From Pseudomonadota bacterium (lineage in GTDB: Bacteria > Pseudomonadota > Gammaproteobacteria > Xanthomonadales > Xanthomonadaceae): a stretch of 6,613 bases of DNA. Shown in pieces: positions 1-6,613 of this stretch. The stretch lies in the NCBI GenBank assembly GCA_023392975.1, contig JAEWNA010000342.1, positions 1 through 6,613 of the forward strand. The letters run 5' to 3'. The position numbers and the translations under genes are program-made. Position 1 is the first letter of the stretch; every line of letters starts with the position of its first letter. Below the pieces are notes generated by a model. That model saw only the letters and a list, made by a program, of their open reading frames with translations. It did no database searches and was not told the origin of the DNA.

Positions 1-687
1 GCAGCCAGCCTGTCCGCGCCCGGCCGCCGGCCGGTGGCGATCGAGGACGTGCGCTGGATGCGTCCGGTGGTCGTCGACGACGCGCCCGTGGACACCCGCA
101 TCGGCCTGCTGCCCGATACGGACGGCATCGCGTTCGCGCTGTACGCGCCCGAAGACGCGCAGCGCCGCCCGTTCGCCGAAGGTCTGGTTCGCACGGAGGA
201 GGCGTCCGCACCGTCGCGTGCGGCCGAGGAAGTCATCGATCTCGCCGCCGTGGCGAACCGCTGTGCGGCGATCGGCCAGGACGAGATCGATGCCGCGTTC
301 GTTGCGATGGGCTTCGCGTTCGGCCCCGCGTTCCGCTGCATGACCCGGCTGCATCACGGTGCGGACGAAGCATTGGCGCATGTGCGCATGACGTCTATCC
401 CCGGCGTCCGCTTCGAGGACTACGTCCTGCATCCGGCGCTGATAGACTGCGCCATCCGCGCCTGTCTGGGCGTGGGCGGACTGGTCGCCAGCGCCGACGC
501 CATCCGCGTGCCAGTGCGCATGCGCCGCATCGCGCTGATCGCGCCCCTGGGCGAAGAGGTGTATGCCTACGCCGCGCGCGCTCGGCAGGCACCGCGCGAT
601 GCGCAGCCCGACGAAAGCCATTTCGACATCCGCCTGTGCGATGCGCAGGGTCACGTGCTGGTCCGCATCGAGGGCCTGACCGTGCGA
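1..687 (+). other. Dehydratase (DH) domain 1, C-terminal part
   Basis: Residues 1-229 look like the end of the first hotdog and the whole second hotdog of a PKS dehydratase, which removes water from a beta-hydroxyacyl-ACP. Seen directly: a strand-like opening (AIEDVRWMRPVVVDD), the motif GFAFGPAF at residues 104-111 (family form GYxYGPxF), and LHPALID at 143-149 with the expected catalytic aspartate at residue 149. The position usually filled by Gln or His four residues after that Asp is Arg153. The N-terminal hotdog with the catalytic histidine (HxxxGxxxxP) lies upstream of the window, so activity cannot be judged. The domain leads straight into a linker and two ACPs with no KR between. A pyran-synthase-like double hotdog is an alternative, but the retained Asp and GP motif favour an ordinary DH. 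Confidence 0.85.
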
Positions 688-3600
688 CCTGCGCCGCAGC
701 TGGCGCTGGCGGCCCGTCGGGTGGCGCGCAGCGTTGCCGCGCCCGCGCCGTCCGCATCGCCTGCGCCGGCGGCCGCGCCGGCCGTGATGGCGATCGCACC
801 GGCGTTGCCAGCGGCGACCGTGCCCGCGGTGGCGGATGCGTCCAGCCGGGTCGCGGCCGTGGTCGCGCGCCTGTCCGAACTGCTGTCCGTGGTGACGAAG
901 CTGCCGGTCGAACAGATCGACGTGCATGCGCCGCTGGAGAACTACGGCATCGATTCGACGATGGTGCTGGCGCTCAACGAGCAGTTGTCCAACGAGTACG
1001 GCGACGTCCCGAAGACGCTGTTCTACGAATACCAGGAACTGCACGGCGTCGCCGAATACATCGCCGAGCACCATGCCACGTCCGTCGGTGCCGTCGCCGC
1101 GTCGCCGGTCGCACCGGTGGCGGCGAGCGCACCCGTCGCGGTCGCGCAGGTCGTCGCGCCCGTCGTCGCACCCGTGGCGTCCGGATCGCTGCTTTCGCCG
1201 CGCGAGGCGGTCGCGCACCATCTGGTCACGCTGGTCGGCCAGGTGACCAAGCTGCAGGCGTCGGACATCGAGATCACCGCGCCGCTGGAAAACTACGGCA
1301 TCGACTCGACGATGATCGTCGCGCTCAACGAGCGCCTGGCCGAGACGTTCGGCGACGTCCCGAAAACGCTGTTCTTCGAGTACCAGGACCTCGACAGCCT
1401 CTCCGAATATTTCGTCGATCAGTATCCCGAACAGTCCCGATCGCTCGCCGATGCCGTCGTGTCGCCCGGTACGCCTGCCCCTGTGCCGGCGCAGCCAGTC
1501 GTCGCCGTCCCGGTGCCCGCCGAACAGGCGACGGCGGTCTCCGCACCGGTGGCGGTCGCCATGGTGCCGTCCGCAGCCGCGCCGGTGGACGCCGAAGCGC
1601 TGGCCGCACGCCTGCGCGCCGCGTTCGGGCCGGTCGCCGCCGCCTGCGGTGCGCGGACGCCCCTGCCGCAGTGGCCGTTCGATCCGGTCCTGCTGCCGCG
1701 CGTGATGCATGTCCTGTCGCGCGATTTCGACGGACTGACGCCAGAGGATCCCTATCGCCACGCCGACATCGCGGCGTGGGCCGCGCGCCTGCACTGGCGG
1801 GAAGGCCGTGCGCCACAGCCGCCGATGCACGCGTCGTCCGAAGTCGCTGCTTCGGCGATCACGCTGCGACGCGAGCCGCTGGGCCGCTTCTCGCGTCGCG
1901 CCGCAGCGGGTGTTCCGGCCGTCGCGCACGACGACATCGCCATCGTCGGCCTGAGCGGCCGCTACCCGGGTGCGGAGGATCTCGACGCGTTCTGGCGCAA
2001 CCTCATGCAAGGTCGCGACTGCATCACCGAGATCCCGGAATCCCGCTGGAACTACCGCGACTACTTCCATCCGGACCGCAACCACCGCGGCACCGTCTAC
2101 AGCAAGTGGGGCGGGTTCATCGATGGCGTCGACGAGTTCGATGCCGACTTCTTCAACATGAGCGCCCGCGCCGCGGAGCTCATCGATCCGCAGGAACGCC
2201 TGTTCCTGCAGACTGCATGGGAGTGCATCGAGAGCGCCGGCTACACCCGGCAGGCGCTGCGTTCGCAGACGGTCGGCGTCTTCGTCGGCGTGATGTGGGC
2301 CAACTACAGCCTGTTCGACGTCTCCGACGAGCAGATCCTCGACGGCCGGCCGTGCCCGCCGTTGTCCTCGATCGCGAACCGCGTGTCGTACTTCATGAAC
2401 CTCAGCGGCCCGAGCCTGTCGCTGGACACGATGTGCTCTTCCTCGCTGACCGCGATGCACCTCGCCATCCAGGCGATCCGCAACGGCGAATGCAAGATGG
2501 CGATCGCCGGTGGCGTGAACCTCATCCTCCACCCGTACAAGTACCAGGTGCTCAGCGGCGGGCAGTTCCTATCCACGGACGGCCGCTGCCGGGCGTTCGG
2601 TGCCGGCGGCGACGGCTACGTGCCGGGCGAGGGCGTTGGCGCGGTCATGCTCAAGCCGCTGTCGAAGGCCATCGAGGACGGCGACCATGTCCACGGCGTC
2701 ATCCGGGCGTCCGCGCTCAACCACGGCGGCAAGACCAACGGCTACACCGTCCCGAACCAGCTCTCGCAGTCGGCGGTGATCGGCACCGCGCTGCGCGCCG
2801 CGAACTGGGACCCGCGCACCATCGATTACGTGGAAGCGCACGGTACCGGCACCTCGCTTGGCGACCCCATCGAAATCGCCGGCCTCGTCCGTGCGTACGA
2901 CGTCGCCGTGCGCGAGCGCGACCCGGACGGCACGCTGCCGGTCCACGGTTGCCGCATCGGTTCGGTGAAGTCCAACGTCGGCCACCTCGAATCGGCGGCG
3001 GGCGTCGTCGGCCTGACCAAGATCCTGCTGCAGATGCGCCATGGGCTGATCGCCCCGTCGCTGCATTCCGCCACCCTCAATCCGAACATCGACTTCGCGC
3101 GTTCGCCGTTCGAGGTGGTGCGCAGCGTGCAGGCGTGGGATGCCCCGGCCGACGGCAGCCGCCCGCGTCGTGCCGCGTTGAGCTCGTTCGGCGCCGGCGG
3201 ATCCAATGCGCATCTGCTGATCGAGGAGTTCCAGGCGCCGCCGGTACCCGCGCATGCGGGGCCGATGCCGACGCCGGTACTCTTCGTGCTGTCGTCGGAC
3301 GGCGAGGAGCGCCTGTCGCTGCTGGTCGGCCGCATGCTCGAGTTCCTCCGCACCCGCCGCGACATGGGCGCGGCCGCGCTGCGCGACCTGGCGTACACCT
3401 CGCAGATCGGCCGCGAGGCGATGGACGAGCGCCTGGTGGCGGTGGTGCATACGGTGGATGAGCTCATCACCGCGCTGGAACGCCACCACGATGGCGCCTC
3501 GTCCGCCAACCTGCAGCGCGGGACCGTGCGCCAGCAGCACGACAAGCTGGAGTCGATCCTCAACGAGGGCGAGAAGGACGCGCTGGTGCGTTCGATCCTG

Positions 3601-6600
3601 CAGGACAAGCGCTGGATGCAGCTGGCGCGGGCGTGGGTGTCGTTCCTGGACATGGACTGGGCGCGTTACCGCGATGCCCTGTTCCCGGTCAGCGACACTC
3701 TGCCGCCGCCGCGGCGCATGCCGTTCCCGACGATGCCGTTCCTCACCCGGCGCCACTGGATCGAGGAACGCCAGCGCGGCAACAGTCTGCCCGTGCTGCA
3801 TCCGCTGATCGATCGCAACGTCTCGACCATGGCGCGGCAGCGCTACGAGAAGCGTTTCACCGGCCAGGAGTTCTACCTGCGCGACCACATCGTGCGCACC
3901 GACCGGACCGCGGCCGACGCCGCGTCCCCGGAAAGCGGCCGGATGATCCTGCCCGGCGCCGCGTACCTGGAAATGGCGCGCGCGGTCGGCGGGTTCGCGG
4001 TCGGCGAGGAATGGTGCGTCTCCCACATCCGCAACCTGATGTGGATCCAGCCGTTCGAGATCGTGTCCGGCCCGGATTCGCTGGCGATCGACCTGAGCCA
4101 GGCCGAGGACGCCCTCGGGTTCGACATCGTGAACGTGGCCGACGGCAGCCTTTGCGTGCAGGGCGAATTGCAGCTGCGGCACCGCGACGACGCGGTGGCC
4201 GACGAGTGGCTCGACCTCAACGACCTCCGTTCGCGCGGCCGCCTGCTGGAAGCGGATCGCCCGACCATCTACGCCGGCTTCCGGGAGATGGGCTTCGAGT
4301 TCGGCGAGAGCTTCCAGGTCACCAGCGCCCGCTACCGCACGCAGGAGGGCGCGCTGTGCCAGCTCGACCTGCCTGCATCGCTGAAGGCGGGGCTCGGCGG
4401 CTTCGGGCTGCACCCGTCGCTGCTCGACGGCATCCTGCGCAGCGGGCTGGCGATCACCGACGAATTCCCGATCAACGCCAACATCCCGCACGTGCCGTTC
4501 GCGCTGGACGCGCTGGAATTCCGCCACCCGCTGCCGGAGACCTGCTACGCCTACGTCACGCCGCGGCGGATGGACGACGCGATCGCCGCGCCCTACGGCG
4601 CGACCGGGATGCGCAAGTACGACATCGTCGTCGCCAATGTCGACGGCCTCGTCCTGGCGCGCCTGCACGGGTTCTCGGCGCGTCCGCTGGTCAAGGAGAC
4701 GCCGGCCGAATCGCGCGCGCTGCAGTACTACGACTACGCGTGGCGCGATGCGCCCATCGTGCCGGTCGCGGCGTCCTCGATCGGGGCGCCGCTGGATGCG
4801 CACACGCTGGTGCTCTGCGACGCGCCCGCGCTGGTGGATGCGCTCGTGGCCGTGCAGGGCGACGAGCAGGTGGTCGCGGTCTCGGCCGGCACGGAATTCG
4901 AGGCGCTCGGTCATCACCGCTATCGCCTCGATCCGCTGGTTCTCGCGCAGTGGGATGCGCTGTTCGAGCGCCTGCGGGCCAGTGGAGGCCTGCCCGGACG
5001 GGTCGTCCACGCGCTGGCGGTCGACGCGGATGCCGCGACCGGTCGCGCGCCGCCGGCACTCGACGATGCGGAAGCCCCGCACGCCATGCGCTTCGGCATC
5101 GACAGCCTGCGTCATCTGTTCGTCGCGCTCGAACGCATCGAGCCCGGGCGTCGCCTGCGCTGCGTGTACGCCTATCCCGCGCGGGAAGACGCCGCGCAGC
5201 CGCATCACGATGCGGTCTCCGGCTACGCGCGCTCGCTGCTGACGGTCAACCATCGCTTCGAACTGGGTACGCTGCAGGCCGCGTTCGATTCCGCGCAGGG
5301 CTGGGCGGACGCCATCCTCGCCGAGCTGTCGCGCGACGGCGGCAACGGCGCGGAGATCGCCTATCGCGACGGCGTACGACAGCAGCGGTTCCCGCAGCCG
5401 GCCTCGCTCGAGGTCCTGCGCACCGCACAGGCCACCGAACAGCTGCCGCTGCGCCATGAGGGCGTGTACCTGATCACCGGCGGTGCCGGCAAGCTCGGCC
5501 TGCTGGTCGCGCGCGACCTGGCGGAGCGCTGCAAGGCCCGCCTGGTGCTGACCGGTCGCTCCGCCACGCCGAGCGCCGCGCAGCAGGAAGCCATCGCCGC
5601 CATCGCCGATGTGGCCGCCGACGTGCGCTACCTGCGCGCCGACATCGCCGACGCCGATGGCGTGGCCGGGCTGATCGGCGAGATCCTCGCGCTGCACGGG
5701 CGCCTGGACGGCATCGTCCATTGCGCCGGCGTGGCGGGCGATCAGCCGATCACCACGATCGACGACGCCGCCTTCGATGCGATGCTCTCGCCGAAGCTCG
5801 ACGGGCTGGTGCTGCTCGATCGCGCCACCGCCGCGATGCCGCTCGAGTTCGTGGTCGCCTTCTCGTCGGTCTCGGCCCTGATCGGCGATCTCGGCGCGGG
5901 CGCGTATGCGGTCGGCAATCGCTTCATGGACAGCTATGCGCTGTGGCGGGAACGCCAGCGTCGCGCAGGCCGTCGCCACGGCCGTACCCTGTCGATCAAC
6001 TGGCCGCTGTGGTCGGATGGCGGCATGTCGCTGGCCGATGGCGACAGCTCGGTGTTCGGCTTCTCGGGCATCCAGGCGCTCACTTCCGAGGAAGGCCTGC
6101 AGGTGCTCGAGGCGCTGCGCGACACGGACCGTGCCCAGGTGTTCGTCGCCGTGGGCGATCCGGACCGCATCGCGCGCGTGCTGCGTCTGCCGTCGGCGCG
6201 CAGTGCGATGGCCGCGCTCAGTGCGCCGGTCGTCCCCGTCGTCTCCGCAGCTCCCTCGGCTTCGGCGCCGCCGCAACCCGTGGCGTTGCCGATGCTCGCG
6301 CCTCCGGCCGCGGTGTCCGCGCCGCCCGCGCCGCGCCCGCCGGTCGTGGTCGGCCGCACCCGCGCCCCCGCAGATGCGCTGCAGGGCGAGGCCGAGCGCT
6401 TCGTGAAGGAGCGTCTTGCGCAGATCCTCAAGACCAGCGCGCAGTCGCTCGACTCGGAGCGCACGTTCGAACAGTTCGGCATGGAGTCCGTGGCGCTGCT
6501 GGAACTGCACAACCTGCTGCGCAAGAGCTTCGACAGCCTGCCGAAGACGGCCCTGTTCGAGTTCGACACCCCCGGCCGTCTGGCGCAGTACCTGACCCTC

Positions 6601-6613
6601 CATCACCTGGAAG
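1..6613 (+). CDS. trans-AT type I modular polyketide synthase, internal fragment (partial at both ends)
   Basis: This is one uninterrupted reading frame, beginning at base 1 and still open at base 6613, that covers 2,204 codons of a giant multidomain enzyme building a polyketide on carrier-protein-bound thioesters. The domain order is partial DH, ACP, ACP, KS, post-KS linker domain, DH, KR, ACP. The assignment rests on diagnostic motifs: three ACP phosphopantetheine serines (residues 319, 436, 2163), the KS Cys-His-His triad (812, 947, 995), DH motifs and a KR with TGGAGKLG plus Lys/Ser/Tyr/Asn. No acyltransferase is present after the KS, which points to the trans-AT class, where malonyl units come from a free-standing AT. 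Neither start nor stop is in view, so total size, promoter and partners are unknown. Codon use is uniform, GC-rich and heavy in Ala, Arg, Leu and Val codons, with no sign of a frameshift. The product cannot be named from this fragment. Confidence 0.97.
688..843 (+). other. Ala/Pro-rich interdomain linker (DH1 to ACP1)
   Basis: Residues 230-281 are dominated by Ala, Pro, Val and Ser with runs such as APAPSASPAPAAAPA. There is no domain motif. This is typical of the flexible tethers that let an ACP swing between catalytic domains. Confidence 0.8.
844..1074 (+). other. Acyl carrier protein (ACP) domain 1 of a tandem pair
   Basis: Residues 282-358 form a four-helix carrier domain that holds the growing chain on a phosphopantetheine arm. 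The attachment serine is Ser319 in the motif YGIDST. Helix III contains the trans-AT-like GDVPKTLFYEYQ. The residue six after the serine is Leu325, not the Trp reported as a flag on ACPs used for HMG-CoA-synthase-type beta-branching, so beta-branching is not indicated. Its core (APLENYG... to ...EYQ) matches ACP2 at 28 of 36 positions, which indicates internal duplication. Tandem ACPs are known in trans-AT PKSs, where they usually work in parallel. Confidence 0.95.
1075..1197 (+). other. Ala/Val/Pro low-complexity linker between ACP1 and ACP2
   Basis: Residues 359-399 are almost only Val, Ala, Pro and Ser, with repeated VAPVA-like steps (for example VAPVAAS and VAPVVAPVA). The DNA shows matching repeats of gtcgc/gcacc units. 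It reads as a flexible spacer of about 40 residues between the twin ACPs. Confidence 0.8.
1198..1431 (+). other. Acyl carrier protein (ACP) domain 2 of a tandem pair
   Basis: Residues 400-477 form a second carrier domain with the phosphopantetheine serine at Ser436 in the motif YGIDST, identical to ACP1, followed by GDVPKTLFFEYQ. Position +6 from the serine is Leu442, so the beta-branching Trp flag is absent here too. Both twin ACPs keep all the expected core residues, so both should be functional. This ACP is the likely direct donor to the downstream KS, because it is the last carrier before it. Confidence 0.95.
1432..1587 (+). other. Ala/Pro/Val-rich linker after ACP2
   Basis: Residues 478-529 are low-complexity, rich in Pro, Val, Ala and Gln, with no domain motif. 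They form the first part of an unusually long gap (about 167 residues) between ACP2 and the next KS. Confidence 0.7.
1588..1806 (+). other. Unrecognised Trp-containing segment between ACP2 and KS
   Basis: Residues 530-602 differ sharply from the flanking flexible linkers. They start with an amphipathic helix-like stretch (DAEALAARLRAAFG), continue through PLPQWPFDPVLLPRVMHVL and end with a Trp-containing piece (DIAAWAARLHWR). Trp558, Trp593 and Trp599 and several bulky hydrophobics suggest a small folded, probably helical unit. I do not recognise a family. It could be a structured N-terminal extension of the KS, a docking-type or protein-contact helix bundle now internal to one chain, or a worn-down remnant of a lost domain. 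The reading frame is continuous on both sides. Confidence 0.55.
1807..1932 (+). other. Basic linker leading into the KS
   Basis: Residues 603-644 are rich in Arg, Ala, Ser and Pro (for example LRREPLGRFSRRAAAG) and have no domain motif. They join the unrecognised segment to the first KS strand. Confidence 0.65.
1933..3231 (+). other. Ketosynthase (KS) domain, full length with intact active site
   Basis: Residues 645-1077 (433, normal for the family) catalyse decarboxylative Claisen condensation: the upstream chain is taken onto a cysteine and extended by a malonyl unit on the module's ACP. Visible landmarks in order: DIAIVGLSGRYPGA at the start, nucleophile Cys812 in DTMCSSS, His947 in EAHGTGT, Lys990 and His995 in VKSNVGHLESAAG, and the closing SSFGAGGSNAH. 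Having both histidines argues for an elongating KS rather than a transfer-only KS0, which usually lacks the second His. NHGGKTNGYTVPNQ and the Met before the active-site Cys fit trans-AT KSs as I know them. Substrate preference in trans-AT systems follows KS phylogeny, which I cannot compute here. Confidence 0.98.
3232..3771 (+). other. Post-KS linker/flanking subdomain, no AT
   Basis: Residues 1078-1257 match the alpha/beta linker that in cis-AT enzymes separates KS from AT and in trans-AT enzymes remains as a free-standing subdomain. It opens with PTPVLFVLSSDGEERLSLLV, has a middle with helix-rich charged sequence, then LARAWVSFLDMDW and a closing MPFPTMPFLTRRHW, a version of the family's LPTYPFxxxxxW end motif. 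No GHSxG acyltransferase motif occurs, so malonyl transfer must be supplied in trans. The segment may help pack neighbouring KS dimers or bind the free AT. Confidence 0.88.
3787..4692 (+). other. Dehydratase (DH) domain 2, full length
   Basis: Residues 1263-1564 form a complete double hotdog (about 300 residues, normal). It begins LPVLHPLIDR and carries the likely catalytic His1296 in LRDHIV, then GRMILPGAAYLEMAR; the C-terminal hotdog has LHPSLLD with Asp1476. It should dehydrate the KR-made beta-hydroxyacyl-ACP to an enoyl-ACP. Three oddities: 17 residues separate His1296 from Gly1313 where HxxxGxxxxP expects four, so 13 extra residues are inserted; the usual GYxYGPxF reads GFEFGESF, with Glu1436 for Pro; and Arg1480 replaces the Gln/His four after the Asp. 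The His/Asp pair itself is kept, so activity is plausible but not certain. A specialised role (isomerase- or cyclase-like) is the alternative. Confidence 0.9.
4720..6189 (+). other. Ketoreductase (KR) domain, structural plus catalytic halves
   Basis: Residues 1574-2063 reduce the beta-ketone with NADPH. The structural half (about 1574-1820) starts ALQYYDYAW and has a degenerate Rossmann fold; the catalytic half starts EGVYLITGG with the cofactor loop TGGAGKLG at 1826-1833. Catalytic residues are all in register: Lys1932 (SPKLDG), Ser1956 (FSSVSA), Tyr1969 and Asn1973 (YAVGN); the Lys-Ser spacing of 24 and Ser-Tyr spacing of 13 equal those of the DEBS KR1 reference. Stereochemistry: the B-type LDD motif reads AGD here, keeping the key last Asp (Asp1914), and the A-type Trp upstream of Tyr is absent (Ile instead). 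A D-configured hydroxyl is therefore predicted, later removable by DH2. No C-methyltransferase or enoylreductase is inserted. Confidence 0.96.
6190..6372 (+). other. Ala/Pro-rich linker (KR to ACP3)
   Basis: Residues 2064-2124 are a flexible Ala/Pro/Val/Ser tether (for example VSAAPSASAPPQPVALP and VSAPPAPRPP) with no domain motif, comparable with the linker before ACP1. Confidence 0.8.
6373..6612 (+). other. Acyl carrier protein (ACP) domain 3, near-complete at window edge
   Basis: Residues 2125-2204 are the carrier of the KS-DH-KR module. The phosphopantetheine serine is Ser2163 in FGMESVALLEL, where Glu2162 replaces the usual Asp of GxDS. The third-helix motif is LPKTALFEFDTP, clearly different from the twin ACPs, so it is not part of their duplication. 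Leu2169 sits at the +6 position, so no beta-branching flag. Essentially the whole domain is present; whether a second ACP, a KS or a domain release point follows is outside the window. Confidence 0.94.

Larger units (their letters stand above)
844..1431 (+). repeat. Imperfect direct repeat encoding the tandem ACPs
   Basis: The DNA around 928-1050 recurs 351 bases downstream at 1279-1401 with mostly silent or conservative differences; for example gcgccgctgga and aactacggcatcga are shared at both copies. The serine codons sit at 955 and 1306. The outer helices and the linkers have diverged more than the core, which suggests an in-frame duplication followed by drift, or homogenisation of the core by gene conversion. 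Confidence 0.85.

Noticed and set aside
1075..1197. Repeated gtcgc/gcacc units as a DNA repeat array or CRISPR-like element
   Set aside because: The units are irregular, in frame and encode Val-Ala-Pro steps of a protein linker; there are no constant repeats or spacers.
844..1431. ACP pair as a beta-branching site
   Set aside because: The Trp six residues after the active serine is absent in both ACPs (Leu325 and Leu442). It cannot be fully excluded without the rest of the cluster.
1432..1932. A gene boundary between ACP2 and KS
   Set aside because: Subunit breaks are common before a KS, and the linker is long, but frame +1 has no stop here and no ribosome-binding site with a convincing start, so the polypeptide runs through.
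1933..3231. Non-elongating KS0
   Set aside because: Cys812, His947 and His995 are all present in normal motifs.
636..3461. Long plus-strand open frame in another phase
   Set aside because: Its translation is Arg/Gly/Ala-rich nonsense without domains and overlaps the ACP-ACP-KS coding in frame +1, whose motifs are unambiguous. The same holds for the open stretch at 3633-5459.
3232..3771. A shrunken acyltransferase after the KS
   Set aside because: There is no GHSxG motif and the length fits only the linker subdomain.
4693..6372. Hidden methyltransferase or enoylreductase
   Set aside because: Between DH2 and ACP3 the sequence is fully accounted for by the two KR halves and a short Ala/Pro linker; only one nucleotide-binding glycine motif is found.
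2569..6606. Very long open frame on the minus strand
   Set aside because: It is rich in Arg, His, Gln and Gly with no recognisable domain and lies wholly opposite the PKS. GC-biased third positions of the real gene suppress antisense stops, which explains its length.

Overview
The window lies wholly inside one very large gene. Frame +1 is open from base 1 to base 6613 (2,204 full codons plus one base) with no stop, no authentic start and no intergenic DNA. It encodes an internal piece of a modular type I polyketide synthase (PKS) of the trans-acyltransferase (trans-AT) class. No AT domain is fused in; instead the ketosynthase is followed directly by the short flanking/linker subdomain, as is usual when malonyl units are loaded by a separate AT protein. 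Residue numbers below count the first codon of the window as 1.

Layout: (i) the C-terminal part of a dehydratase (DH) double hotdog, 1-687; (ii) an Ala/Pro linker, then two closely similar acyl carrier proteins (ACP) in tandem, 844-1074 and 1198-1431; (iii) a long inter-module linker with low-complexity Ala/Pro/Val sequence and an unrecognised Trp-containing, probably helical segment, 1432-1932; (iv) a full ketosynthase (KS) with intact Cys-His-His triad, 1933-3231; (v) the post-KS linker domain, 3232-3771; (vi) a full DH, 3787-4692; (vii) a full ketoreductase (KR; structural plus catalytic half), 4720-6189; (viii) an Ala/Pro linker and a third ACP running to the window edge, 6373-6612. The order is therefore ...DH-ACP-ACP | KS-LD-DH-KR-ACP...

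How it should work (inference from domain order): the chain held on the tandem ACPs passes to the KS, which adds a malonyl-derived C2 unit loaded in trans. The KR reduces the beta-ketone, probably to a D-configured (B-type) hydroxyl, and the DH could remove water to leave an alpha,beta-double bond on the third ACP. No methyltransferase or enoylreductase is present in this module.

Organism: GC-rich sequence with G/C-dominated third codon positions and long Ala/Pro/Val linkers suggests a high-GC Gram-negative bacterium, perhaps a gamma- or betaproteobacterium such as a Xanthomonadales or Burkholderiales member. This is a weak guess. No promoter, terminator, RNA gene, mobile element or CRISPR array was seen. 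The points of most interest are departures from consensus in the two DH domains, the unexplained ACP-KS linker segment, and the tandem ACPs behind a DH with no KR between them. None of them by itself shows a new class of system.
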